Positions 17,632 through 25,441 of a stretch of 64,000 bases of DNA are shown here, piece after piece (the stretch's first letter is position 1; every line of letters starts with the position of its first letter). Made by a program: the position numbers and the translations under genes. The stretch comes from Paenibacillus doosanensis (GTDB taxonomy: Bacteria > Bacillota > Bacilli > Paenibacillales > NBRC-103111): NCBI RefSeq assembly GCF_025060755.1, contig NZ_JANYUY010000032.1, forward strand, positions 1 through 64,000. The letters are read 5' to 3'. Below the pieces are notes generated by a model that searched no databases, was not told the origin of the DNA, and saw nothing but the letters and a program-made list of their open reading frames with translations.

Positions 17632-18735
17632 ATGCCAACGGCAAGCGGCAACAACGTATTCATGTATGTAGGCTCCTATACGCATAAAGAAGCGGCCGGT
17701 ATATCCGTATACCGGTGCAATCCGGCCGAGGGAGCGTTCGAGCTGGTTCAGCAGGTGACGGGGCTTCGCAACGCTTCTTTCTTGACGATCGATTCAAAGA
17801 GACAGATGCTGTACGCAGTCAGCGAGGTTCAAGAAACGGACGGCGAGCCGGGAGGAGCCGTTGCCTGCTATGCGATCGACCGCGCTTCCGGGAAGCTGTC
17901 CGAGCGCGGAGAGCGCCAGTTTACCCGCGGCAGCGATCCTTGCTACGTCAGCTTAAGCCAAGCGGGAGCGGAGCCGAGCTTGCTGGCCGCCAACTACTCG
18001 GGCGGCAGCATAGCGAGGTTTCCTCTGACCGGACCGGGGGGATCGATCCGGCCGGCGGCTCAGGTGATTCGTCATGAAGGAGCGAGCAAGGCGACGGACA
18101 GGCAGCTGGAGCCGCACCCCCACTCCATCGTTCCCGATTGGAACGAACGGTACGCCATCGTGCCGGATCTTGGCCGGGACAAGCTGGTCGTGTACCGCAT
18201 CGGCAGCGGCAGCGAGCTTGAGCCTCATGGGGAGACGGATACGGAGAAAGGCGCGGGGCCTCGGCATTTGGCGTTTCTTCCCGCACTAAACCGCATCTAT
18301 GCGATCAATGAGCTGAACTGTACGATCGCCGTGTACGATTATGATACAAGCGAAGGGAGATTGGCTGCGCTTCAGTCGATCGGCACGCTGCCGGATGATT
18401 TTGACGGGACGAATACGTCCGCCGATCTTCACTTATCTCCGGACGGACGGTTTCTTTACGGCTCCAATCGCGGCCACGACAGCATAGCGGTTTACGCGGT
18501 GAACGAAGCGGACGGCCTGCTCGCTCTGGTGGAGCACGTTCACACCCGCGGACGGACGCCGCGTAATTTCGCGGTAACCCCGGACGGGCAATATTTGCTT
18601 GCCGCCAACCAGGAGTCCGACGACATTACGGTTTTCCGCCGCCGCGAGGATGACGGGAAGCTGGAGTGGACCGGCCATCGGATCGCCGTCTCCGAGCCGG
18701 TTTGCATCGCAATGATGACTGCTGCCGGCGCTTGA
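17632..18735 (+). CDS. Lactonase family protein (Pgl-type seven-bladed propeller)
   Basis: Cytoplasmic beta-propeller of the YkgB/Pgl lactonase family, 367 aa, whose best known member hydrolyses 6-phosphogluconolactone. Family signatures are MYVGSYT near the start, LEPHPHSIVPDW, GPRHLAFLP, SADLHLSPDGRFLYGSNRG and TPRNFAVTPDGQYLLAANQ. ATG at 17632 lies 15 bp after the amidohydrolase stop. The pairing of two structurally unrelated lactonases suggests oxidation of a neutral sugar to a lactone followed by ring opening, but no dehydrogenase is adjacent. Confidence 0.88.
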   Translation: MPTASGNNVFMYVGSYTHKEAAGISVYRCNPAEGAFELVQQVTGLRNASFLTIDSKRQMLYAVSEVQETDGEPGGAVACYAIDRASGKLSERGERQFTRGSDPCYVSLSQAGAEPSLLAANYSGGSIARFPLTGPGGSIRPAAQVIRHEGASKATDRQLEPHPHSIVPDWNERYAIVPDLGRDKLVVYRIGSGSELEPHGETDTEKGAGPRHLAFLPALNRIYAINELNCTIAVYDYDTSEGRLAALQSIGTLPDDFDGTNTSADLHLSPDGRFLYGSNRGHDSIAVYAVNEADGLLALVEHVHTRGRTPRNFAVTPDGQYLLAANQESDDITVFRRREDDGKLEWTGHRIAVSEPVCIAMMTAAGA

Positions 18736-18752
18736 CAAGCGCTGCGTCGGAC

Positions 18753-18805
18753 AGGCCGTTTCCCCCAGCTTGGCTGACGCCTTGCCGGGAGGAAGCGGCC
18801 TTTTG
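18753..18805 (+). terminator. Rho-independent terminator after the lactonase operon
   Basis: AGGCCGTTTCCCCC pairs, with G.U, with GGGAGGAAGCGGCC, followed by TTTT. It separates the operon from the convergent MarR gene. Confidence 0.7.
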
Positions 18806-18899
18806 TCTGCGGCTTTTCGGATATATCCGACACTGATGGTCGTTCGCCAATGACAGCGGTTTCAATAAACGTCATTTTCCACTTTAAGGAGCTCGTGAT

Positions 18900-19355
18900 T
18901 CAATTGTTTTTTTCAGCGTTGTCGTTGTAAGCGCTTAACAAGCTTTCCATTTTATCGGCAAATTCGATGTACTGCCGGATATCCTCTTCGGACGCCTGAT
19001 GAAAGATCACTTCGGCTTCGTTAAAAATTTGCTTGCGCAAATTGCACATCTTTTCTTTGCCGGCCTGTGTCATCTGCACATAAATAATGCGGCGATCTTC
19101 TTGGGAACGGATTCGTTCTACGAACTGCTGCCGTTCCAGCTTATCGACAAGACTGGTCGCGGCTCCCAGCGTAATGCACAAATAGTCGGCGATATCGTTC
19201 ATTTTCATGGATTGCTGCTCCAGCTGGAAGATGACCGAAATCGTCGAGTGGTTAAGATAGGGGTTTTTATTAATCTGCTGTATCGCTCGCTTCAGCTGTC
19301 TGCTCATGGCCAACAGCCTTCGTAACAGCAATGTCGAATCTTGTTCTCTGCTCAT
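18900..19355 (-). CDS. MarR family transcriptional regulator
   Basis: Winged-helix repressor of the MarR family, 151 aa. The recognition helix region is MKMNDIADYLCITLGAATSL and the wing is RIRSQEDRRIIYVQMT; helical dimerisation regions lie at both ends. ATG at 19355 follows TTAGGAGATTTTGCG. Imperfect half-sites TAACAT and ATGTCTA just upstream (near 19373-19395) could be an autoregulatory operator, but this is weak. It is convergent with the lactonase operon and divergent from coaX; regulated genes are unknown. A single Cys in the recognition region may or may not matter for redox sensing. Confidence 0.9.
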   Translation of the reverse strand: MSREQDSTLLLRRLLAMSRQLKRAIQQINKNPYLNHSTISVIFQLEQQSMKMNDIADYLCITLGAATSLVDKLERQQFVERIRSQEDRRIIYVQMTQAGKEKMCNLRKQIFNEAEVIFHQASEEDIRQYIEFADKMESLLSAYNDNAEKNN

Positions 19356-19621
19356 CGCAAAATCTCCTAACTAATAGACATAAATTGATGTTATTTTACT
19401 ACATTACGGCGAAAATGAACATGGCGGCGTCGAATTTAGGCGAATAAACACACTCCCTATAAAATCAATGTAACCTTCCGTCATGCGTTTCATACCGCGC
19501 GCCGTAAAGGTTTTCGGCCTGTCCGCCGGCAGGTTAAAATAAATTTCCGCTTCGCCTTGTAGCGGCGACTCTTCGAATTGTTTATAATAGCAATGACATG
19601 TTGGACACAGGAGAATGAGCG

Positions 19622-20395
19622 ATGCAGGAAAACATACTAGTCATCGACGTCGGCAACACGAATATGAAGCTGGCGGTTTACGGCGGGACGAGCCTGAACC
19701 AATTTTGGAGAATCACTACGCAGCGCGATATGACTGCGGAAGAGCTGTGGATCGTGCTGCGCCAGTTGTTTGTCCGGAGCCGGTTTGATTATTCCGCGTT
19801 GGGAGGCGTCGTGATCAGCACGGTCGTACCGTCCCTATTGGCGGCGCTGCGCGAAGTTTCCCGTCGTCATCTGGGATTGGAGCCGCTTGTATTCGGACCC
19901 GGGATCAAAACCGGTCTCACCATCAAAACCGATCATCCCGCGCAGGTCGGATCGGACCGGATCGCCAGCGCGATAGCGGCCCTTCAGTTTTATGGCGCGC
20001 CCGTCATTGTGATCGGTCTCGGAACGGCGACGACGATCAATGTCGTGGACGACAAAAAGCAATTTCTCGGCGGAGCGATTTTGCCCGGCGGATTTATATC
20101 GGCCGAGGCGCTGTACCAAAATACGGCTCAGCTGCCTTCGGTGAATATTACCAGCCCCGAGAGGGGGCTTAGCCATGATACGTCGTCCAGCATGATGTAC
20201 GGCATTGTGAACGGAATCGCCGGGCAGGTCGACGGGATCGTGACCAGAATGAAGGAAGAGACGGGACTGCCTTTTACGGTGGTCGCCTCGGGGGGCTTGT
20301 CGGAGCTGATCTCGCCCGAGTCGCGGACGATCCAGCATACGCATCCGGATCTTGTGCTCGAAGGCTTGCGCATCGCTTGGGAGTTAAACCGCTAG
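19622..20395 (+). CDS. coaX: Type III pantothenate kinase
   Basis: Catalyses ATP-dependent phosphorylation of pantothenate, the first step of coenzyme A synthesis. The 257-aa product has the full family pattern: phosphate-binding DVGNTNMKLAVY (about 9-20), GPGIKTGL then VGSDRIASA (about 97-120), GTATTINVVD and GGAILPG. ATG at 19622 follows AGGAGAATGAGCG. In Bacillus it is followed by hslO; that gene is absent here and the next 290 bp carry no recognisable gene, so the neighbourhood differs. Assignment is secure. Confidence 0.95.
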   Translation: MQENILVIDVGNTNMKLAVYGGTSLNQFWRITTQRDMTAEELWIVLRQLFVRSRFDYSALGGVVISTVVPSLLAALREVSRRHLGLEPLVFGPGIKTGLTIKTDHPAQVGSDRIASAIAALQFYGAPVIVIGLGTATTINVVDDKKQFLGGAILPGGFISAEALYQNTAQLPSVNITSPERGLSHDTSSSMMYGIVNGIAGQVDGIVTRMKEETGLPFTVVASGGLSELISPESRTIQHTHPDLVLEGLRIAWELNR

Positions 20396-20689
20396 ATGCC
20401 GGAAGCCCGCTGCCGAAGAAGACGAAGCAAGCGGAAACCGGCTGCGGAAGCGTCGGCGTTCGCCCTTGTCCCCGGATTTCAACCGGCATTTTCCGCATGG
20501 CGCGATCGGCGTTTTTACCGCATTTCTATAAGCAGTTTATAGCGAAGCCTTGCAAGGACGAACGACCGCGTTCAGGAGCAAGCAGCATGAACCCCGGCTC
20601 TCCTTTTGCCATAAGGCTTCTTCGCCTTGCCGGGAGCGGGGCGGCGAAAGATTGCGTCCGGTTTTGTGCAGAGTGGGACAAATGTATCA
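20396..20689. other. Intergenic region downstream of coaX
   Basis: Nothing recognised. A plus-strand open frame crosses it but overlaps the coaX end, lacks a ribosome binding site and resembles no family. Confidence 0.5.
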
Positions 20690-20718
20690 TTGACAATCAC
20701 AATATATTGAGGTACATT
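20690..20718 (+). promoter_or_regulatory. Promoter of the nrdIEF leader
   Basis: TTGACA (20690-20695), a 17-bp spacer and TACATT (20713-20718). The spacer contains the first NrdR box. Confidence 0.75.
20697..20712. promoter_or_regulatory. NrdR box 1
   Basis: TCACAATATATTGAGG matches the recalled 16-bp palindromic NrdR box (ACACTATATATAGTGT) at 11-12 positions. It fills the -35/-10 spacer, an ideal repression site. Its centre is 31 bp from that of box 2, the usual three-turn spacing. Confidence 0.8.
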
Positions 20719-20727
20719 TAATTCTGC

Positions 20728-20743
20728 ATTCTATATATTGTGC
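20728..20743. promoter_or_regulatory. NrdR box 2
   Basis: ATTCTATATATTGTGC matches the same consensus at about 12 of 16 positions. It lies just after the predicted transcription start. Together with box 1 it indicates repression by the ATP/dATP-sensing regulator NrdR. Confidence 0.8.
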
Positions 20744-20744
20744 T

Positions 20745-20930
20745 GATCGGTGCTTTTCGCTTGTTTGAAGCGTTAAGCTTAAAAGGGAAGTCCGGTGCAA
20801 TTCCGGCACGGTCCCGCCACTGTAAGGGAGGAGCTTCGCGCCAAAAGCCACTGGGATGATCAGCATTCCGGGAAGGCGGCGAGGAAGCCGGGATTCCCGA
20901 GTCAGGAGACCTGCCTATCAGTTTGCCACT
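20745..20930 (+). promoter_or_regulatory. Cobalamin riboswitch upstream of nrdIEF
   Basis: Contains the conserved blocks of the AdoCbl riboswitch in order: GGTGC near the start, AAAAGGGAAGTCCGGTGCAA, CGGTCCCGCCACTGTAA, a GCCACTGGG segment, and the B12 box GAGTCAGGAGACCTGCCTA (20899-20917). It controls a B12-independent ribonucleotide reductase, so cobalamin should shut the operon off; the sign of the effect is inferred from known nrd examples. Confidence 0.92.
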
Positions 20931-21014
20931 ACCTACGGAGAATAGGGAAGTGTCGGATTCGTACGTACATACGCTTACGGTTGGTTGTTAACCGTAGAGC
21001 TTTTCGTCCAGAAT

Positions 21015-21050
21015 GCGCATCCGGCTTCCGCCGAAAGAAGCGCTTTTTTT
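21015..21050 (+). terminator. Terminator of the cobalamin riboswitch
   Basis: GCTTC and GAAGC flank an 8-base loop, with GCGC sequences able to extend the stem, then T7. It is the probable expression platform. Repeat copy 2 begins 2 bp after the T-tract. Confidence 0.7.
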
Positions 21051-21051
21051 G

Positions 21052-21222
21052 TTGTTTAGGAAATGATGCGCGGCAATTTCCTGTGGAAATCCGGGGGCTC
21101 CCCCGAAAGTAATGTCTAACCATAGAACGATCCCAGCGGAATGGTTTGACGCCGATCCAGCTGAAGCTGGATGCGGACGGAATAAGCTTCAGAGCATCAC
21201 GTCACTTTTGGGGGATTTGTTC
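21052..21222 (+). repeat. Dispersed structured repeat, copy 2
   Basis: 171 bp, from TTGTTTAGG to GGGGGATTTGTTC. It carries AGGAAAT/ATTTCCT, CGGGGG/CCCCCG, GTCTAACCAT/ATGGTTTGAC (one mismatch) and ATCCAGC/GCTGGAT stems. It lies between the riboswitch terminator and nrdI, so it is transcribed only on read-through. No gene-like content. Confidence 0.88.
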
Positions 21223-21350
21223 CTGCTCAAGAAACGGCTTCAGAGAAGCGTTTCACGTTTGCAGGATTTTGTCCTGCTGATTTTTTTTGATATGGCGCCA
21301 ATCTATCAGAAATTTTGATAGGTTCGGAAACAGGAGAGGAGAACACCGAT

Positions 21351-21710
21351 ATGCTGATTGCTTACGACTCCAAAACCGGCAATGTGGAACGGTTCGTCGG
21401 CAAGCTGAATGTGCCCTCGGTCAAAATCGAGGAGAATATGACGATTGACGAACCGTTTGTGCTCGTCACCTACACGACCGGTTTCGGCCAGCCTCCTGAG
21501 AAGGTGCTTCATTTCCTGAAGCGCAACTATCGCCGCCTGGCCGGCGTATCGGCAAGCGGCAACCGCAATTGGGGGAACAACTTTGCCGTCAGCGCGGACC
21601 GGATCGCCCGCATGTACGGCGTACCGGTGCTGACCAAATTCGAATTATCGGGCACGTCCCGCGATGTAGAGCAATTCATGAAGGAGATGAGCGCGGTTGC
21701 GTCATATTGA
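21351..21710 (+). CDS. nrdI: Class Ib ribonucleotide reductase assembly flavodoxin NrdI
   Basis: Flavodoxin-like protein, 119 aa, that supplies the oxidant for manganese-tyrosyl radical assembly in NrdF. The FMN phosphate loop is YDSKTGNVERF near the N-terminus; VLVTYTTGFGQPP and ASGNRNWGNNF are typical flavin-contacting loops of NrdI. ATG at 21351 follows GGAGAGGAG. The stop overlaps the nrdE start by 14 bp, implying translational coupling. First gene of the nrdIEF operon. Confidence 0.95.
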   Translation: MLIAYDSKTGNVERFVGKLNVPSVKIEENMTIDEPFVLVTYTTGFGQPPEKVLHFLKRNYRRLAGVSASGNRNWGNNFAVSADRIARMYGVPVLTKFELSGTSRDVEQFMKEMSAVASY

Positions 21711-23781
21711 ATTAAACAATCAGTTGATGAGACGGGAAGACGACGGCTTCTTCCGGCTGGATATGGACCGGGAAGCGGTGGACGCATTTATGGAAGAGGT
21801 ATTTGCCAAAAGCCAAACGTTCCTCTCCCATACCGATAAAGTAAAGCAAATGATTGCCCTTAACTACTACGAGAATGTGTACGAGCAGTACACCGAGCAG
21901 GAGGTCGAGGAAGTTTACAAGCTGACGCACGGCTACAATTTCCGGTTTTCCTCGTATATGGCGGCCTCGAAATTTTATACGGATTATGCGTTGAAGAGCA
22001 ACGATCACTCCCGTTATCTGGAGCATTATCCGGACCGCGTGTCGATCGTTGCCCTGCATCTTGCGCAGGGCGATGCGGCGACGGCATTGACGCTGGCGGC
22101 GTCGATGATGGAACAGCGGCTTCAGCCGGCCACGCCGACGTTCTTGAACGCGGGCAAGAGCCGCCGTGGCGAGATGGTTTCGTGCTTCCTGCTGGAAGTG
22201 GACGATTCGCTGAACGCGATCAATTATACGCTTGCCACATGCATGCAGCTGTCCAAGGTCGGAGGCGGCGTTGCCGTCAACTTATCCAAGCTGCGCGGGC
22301 GCGGTGAGCCGATCAAAGGCGTGGAAGGGGCGGCCAAGGGCATCATGCCGGTGCTGAAGCTGATGGAGGACGCCTTCTCTTACGCGGATCAGATGGGTCA
22401 ACGCAAAGGGTCGGGAGCGGCCTATTACAATATTTTCGGCTGGGACGTCATGGAGCTTCTCGACAGCAAAAAAATCAATGCCGACGAGAAAAGCCGTCTC
22501 AAGACGCTGTCCATAGGCTTGATCGTGCCCGGCAAGTTTTACGAGCTGGCGGAGCGCAACGAGCCGCTTCACGTGTTCGCTCCTTATTCGGTGTTCCGCG
22601 CCTACGGCCGGCATCTCGACGATATGGATATGGACGACATGTACGATAAGCTGCTTGCCGACGAGCGCGTAAACAAAAAGGTAATTATGTCGGCGCGCGA
22701 CATGCTGGTGAAGATTGCCGCCATTCAGCTCGAATCGGGATACCCGTACATGATGAACAAAACGAACGCGAACCGGCAGCATGCGCTGAAGGCGCTCGGC
22801 AGCATCAAAATGTCCAACCTGTGCACGGAAATTTTCCAGCTGCAGGAGACATCGGAGATCGGCGATTACGGACAGCAGGACATCATTCGCCGGGACATCT
22901 GCTGTAATCTGGCCTCGCTCAATATCGTCAACGTGATGGAGCAGCGCAAAATCCGCGAGTCCGTCCACGAAGGCATGATCGCGCTGACGGCGGTCAGCGA
23001 CATGACGACGGTAGCCAATGCGCCCGGCGTGGTCAAGGCGAACCGCGAGCTGCATTCGGTCGGTCTCGGCGCGATGAACCTGCACGGCTATTTGTCGAAA
23101 AACCATATTACGTACGAAAGCGATGCGGCCCAAGAATTCGCTCGCGCTTTCTTTATGGCGGTCAATTATTACTCGATCGAGAAAAGCATGGAGATCGCCC
23201 GCGAACGCGGCATAACCTTCGAAGGCTTCGAGCGTTCCGATTATGCGACGGGCGCCTACTTCGACCGATATACGAATACCGACTATCGTCCGGTTTCCGA
23301 CCGAATCGGTCAGCTGTTCGAAGGGATGACGCTGCCGTCGCCCGCAGATTGGCTTGAATTGAAGGAAAAGGTGGCGAAGCACGGTATGTACCATGCTTAC
23401 CGTCTTGCGATCGCGCCGACCCAGAGCATATCGTATATCCAAAACGCCACGTCTAGCGTCATGCCGATCGTTCAGCAGATCGAGACGCGCACATACGCTA
23501 ACTCGACGACCTATTACCCGATGCCGTTTTTGTCCAGAGACAATGTGTTTTACTACAAATCGGCTTATAATATGAACCAGTTCAAGGTGATCGATCTGAT
23601 CGCGGAAATTCAGCAGCACGTCGACCAAGGCATTTCCACCGTTCTTCACGTCAATAGCGACGTGACGACGAGAGATTTGGCGCGCTACTATATTTACGCG
23701 GCCCGCAAAGGGCTCAAGTCGCTCTACTATACGAGGACAAATCGCCTGACGGTGGAAGAATGCATCAGCTGCTCCGTATGA
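21697..23781 (+). CDS. nrdE: Class Ib ribonucleoside-diphosphate reductase alpha subunit
   Basis: Large catalytic subunit that reduces NDPs to dNDPs in the cytoplasm, 694 aa as expected for NrdE. Active-site segments include MVSCFLLEVDDSLNAI (first redox Cys), SNLCTEIF (the thiyl-radical Cys region), APTQSISYIQNATSSVMP and the C-terminal EECISCSV, whose Cys pair is re-reduced by a glutaredoxin-like partner. The TTG start at 21697 sits inside the end of nrdI, after GGAGATGAGCG. The N-terminal ATP-cone is absent, as usual for class Ib. Confidence 0.95.
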   Translation: MRHIELNNQLMRREDDGFFRLDMDREAVDAFMEEVFAKSQTFLSHTDKVKQMIALNYYENVYEQYTEQEVEEVYKLTHGYNFRFSSYMAASKFYTDYALKSNDHSRYLEHYPDRVSIVALHLAQGDAATALTLAASMMEQRLQPATPTFLNAGKSRRGEMVSCFLLEVDDSLNAINYTLATCMQLSKVGGGVAVNLSKLRGRGEPIKGVEGAAKGIMPVLKLMEDAFSYADQMGQRKGSGAAYYNIFGWDVMELLDSKKINADEKSRLKTLSIGLIVPGKFYELAERNEPLHVFAPYSVFRAYGRHLDDMDMDDMYDKLLADERVNKKVIMSARDMLVKIAAIQLESGYPYMMNKTNANRQHALKALGSIKMSNLCTEIFQLQETSEIGDYGQQDIIRRDICCNLASLNIVNVMEQRKIRESVHEGMIALTAVSDMTTVANAPGVVKANRELHSVGLGAMNLHGYLSKNHITYESDAAQEFARAFFMAVNYYSIEKSMEIARERGITFEGFERSDYATGAYFDRYTNTDYRPVSDRIGQLFEGMTLPSPADWLELKEKVAKHGMYHAYRLAIAPTQSISYIQNATSSVMPIVQQIETRTYANSTTYYPMPFLSRDNVFYYKSAYNMNQFKVIDLIAEIQQHVDQGISTVLHVNSDVTTRDLARYYIYAARKGLKSLYYTRTNRLTVEECISCSV

Positions 23782-23818
23782 TCAAGATGAGCGGACATTT
23801 GCAAGGGGGAACCACGGA

Positions 23819-24799
23819 ATGAACGAACAAACGACCAGGCCGCATAAAGCCGTCAACTGGAACCGGCCGGATGACGATTTCACGGCGATGTTCTGGAACC
23901 AGAACATTATGCAATTTTGGACCGACGAGGAGATTCCGCTGTCGGACGATAAGATGTCGTGGCTGACGCTGAGTCCGACCGAGCAGGAGCTGTATATGAA
24001 AGTGCTCGGCGGGCTGACGTTGCTCGATACGGTGCAAGGAGGCATCGGCATGCCCAAAATTTTGGAGCATGTCGATGGACTGCAGCGCAAAGCCGTGCTC
24101 GGCTTCATGGGTATGATGGAGCAGATTCACGCCAAGTCGTACAGCAGCATTTTTACGACGCTGGCGACCAACGAGGAGATCGACGACGTCTTTCAATGGG
24201 TAGAGCGTCATCCTATGCTGCAAACGAAGGCGGAAACCATTTCGCAGTATTACGAGAACATCCGCTCCGAGAAGCAGCTGTATCTTGCCATGGCGGCTTC
24301 GGTGCTGTTGGAGAGCTACTTGTTCTACAGCGGATTTTTCTATCCGTTATACTTGGCCGGTCAAGGAAAAATGACGAGCAGCGGCGAGATCATCGACCTG
24401 ATTTTGCGGGACGAGAGCATTCACGGTCTCTATGTCGGCATGCTGGCCCAGGAAGTGTATGCCAGACTGACTCCGGACGAGAGGGAAGAAGCGCGGGAGG
24501 CGCTGTACGGCCTGCTGTATTTCCTCCACCAGAATGAGGAAGCTTACACGGATGAGCTGTATACGGCCGTCGGGCTTGCCGAAGAAGTGAAGACGTTCGT
24601 TCGTTACAACGGCAACAAAGCGTTGATGAATCTCGGACTCGATCCGGCATTTCCGGACGAAGAGGTCAATCCGATCGTATTTAACGGCATTAGCACGCAT
24701 ACGAAGCAGCATGACTTTTTCTCCAAAAAAGGGAACGGATATGTCCGCGCTAGCCGCGTAGAACCGCTGCAGGATGAAGATTTCCGCTTCGATTTCTAA
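23819..24799 (+). CDS. nrdF: Class Ib ribonucleoside-diphosphate reductase beta subunit
   Basis: Radical-generating subunit, 326 aa, a helical ferritin-like protein with a dinuclear metal site. Ligands are visible in LLDTVQ (Asp), MMEQIHAKSYSS (Glu, His and the radical Tyr), LLESYLFYSGF (Glu) and LRDESIHG (Glu and His). ATG at 23819 follows AAGGGGGAACC. It lies 37 bp after nrdE and ends the operon; no clear terminator follows. Confidence 0.95.
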   Translation: MNEQTTRPHKAVNWNRPDDDFTAMFWNQNIMQFWTDEEIPLSDDKMSWLTLSPTEQELYMKVLGGLTLLDTVQGGIGMPKILEHVDGLQRKAVLGFMGMMEQIHAKSYSSIFTTLATNEEIDDVFQWVERHPMLQTKAETISQYYENIRSEKQLYLAMAASVLLESYLFYSGFFYPLYLAGQGKMTSSGEIIDLILRDESIHGLYVGMLAQEVYARLTPDEREEAREALYGLLYFLHQNEEAYTDELYTAVGLAEEVKTFVRYNGNKALMNLGLDPAFPDEEVNPIVFNGISTHTKQHDFFSKKGNGYVRASRVEPLQDEDFRFDF

Positions 24800-24879
24800 A
24801 CTTCCGGGACGTTTGGACAAGGAAATCCGTATATTTTCTTCTTGCAAACTATTGTCTATTTCATTTGCCGTCCGCTAGT

Positions 24880-24888
24880 CATAGACTA
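24880..24888 (+). promoter_or_regulatory. Possible sporulation (SigE/SigK-type) -10 element
   Basis: CATAGACTA matches the CATANNNTA -10 pattern shared by SigE and SigK promoters. It lies about 32 bp upstream of the start codon, but no good -35 was found at the proper distance. Weak evidence on its own; supported by the spore-coat-like genes downstream. Confidence 0.35.
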
Positions 24889-24920
24889 AACTATCTCAAT
24901 GATAGAGGAGGTAGTTTGGC

Positions 24921-25298
24921 ATGGCAGCTATATCCGGATGCAGATGCCGCTGCGGCCGCCGCAGGCGCAGAGGCACCAGAAGGGTTTGCAGATGCGGAAC
25001 CCGCACGAGATGCATTCGTTCCAGAGGGGACGCGAACGAATGCGGACGCAGAAGATGCCGCCGCATAGGGGGCGATCGTCTCGGGGAAGGCCGGACAATC
25101 GGCAACCGCACCAGAGGCGATCATATCGGAGATGAACGGACGATCGGCAGCAGAACCGGAGGGAACCTCATCGGAGGAGATCGGACAAGGGGTAATCATC
25201 CTTTGGGGAACCGCTGGGGATGCGACCCTTGCTGGAACCGGGGTTGGTATTCCAACCTTCAGCAGGGCGGCGTTCCAGGCAACGGCGAAGAGCAATAA
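24921..25298 (+). CDS. Cys/Arg/Gly-rich repetitive small protein, candidate spore-coat component
   Basis: Not recognised as a known family. 125 aa with a cluster of CxC and Arg-rich motifs (SGCRCRCGRRRRRGTRR, RVCRCGTRTRC, CGRRRCRR) in the first 50 residues, then imperfect 15-residue repeats of the type RTRGDHIGDERTIGS / RTGGNLIGGDRTRGN, and a tail with CDPCWNRGW. ATG at 24921 has an excellent ribosome binding site, GAGGAGGT, 8 bp upstream. It is followed by a terminator and then a CotH kinase gene. In B. subtilis the low-complexity coat protein gene cotG is a neighbour of cotH, so this product may be a coat protein and CotH-related partner; that is inference. Other open frames over the same DNA lack start signals. 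Confidence 0.6.
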   Translation: MAAISGCRCRCGRRRRRGTRRVCRCGTRTRCIRSRGDANECGRRRCRRIGGDRLGEGRTIGNRTRGDHIGDERTIGSRTGGNLIGGDRTRGNHPLGNRWGCDPCWNRGWYSNLQQGGVPGNGEEQ

Positions 25299-25377
25299 AA
25301 CCCGCGCGCAGCTTTGGCCGCCATGGGAACAAGCGCCGTGCCGGCCAAAGAGGCCGCAGCATAAGGTGAAATACGTC

Positions 25378-25411
25378 AAAAAGTCTATCAATATTCGTTG
25401 ATAGGCTTTTT
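25378..25411 (+). terminator. Rho-independent terminator between the small coat-like gene and cotH
   Basis: AAAAAGTCTATCAA pairs with TTGATAGGCTTTTT around a 6-base loop. It lies 31 bp before the cotH start, so cotH may depend on read-through or its own promoter. Confidence 0.85.
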
Positions 25412-25441
25412 GCTTTTCTTAGAGAAAGGCGGCACGGTGCC

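Noticed and set aside
20377-20721. 114-codon ORF after coaX
   Set aside because: Overlaps the end of coaX, runs through the NrdR-box promoter, and lacks a start signal or family resemblance.
21052-21222. Considered the dispersed element as a hammerhead-type self-cleaving ribozyme because of a hairpin followed by CGAAAG
   Set aside because: No CUGAUGA core or correctly placed cleavage-site sequence could be found in any copy.
24891-25391. 166-codon minus-strand frame over the Cys/Arg-rich gene
   Set aside because: Ala/Ser/Pro-rich shadow frame without a ribosome binding site; the plus-strand frame has GAGGAGGT at ideal distance.
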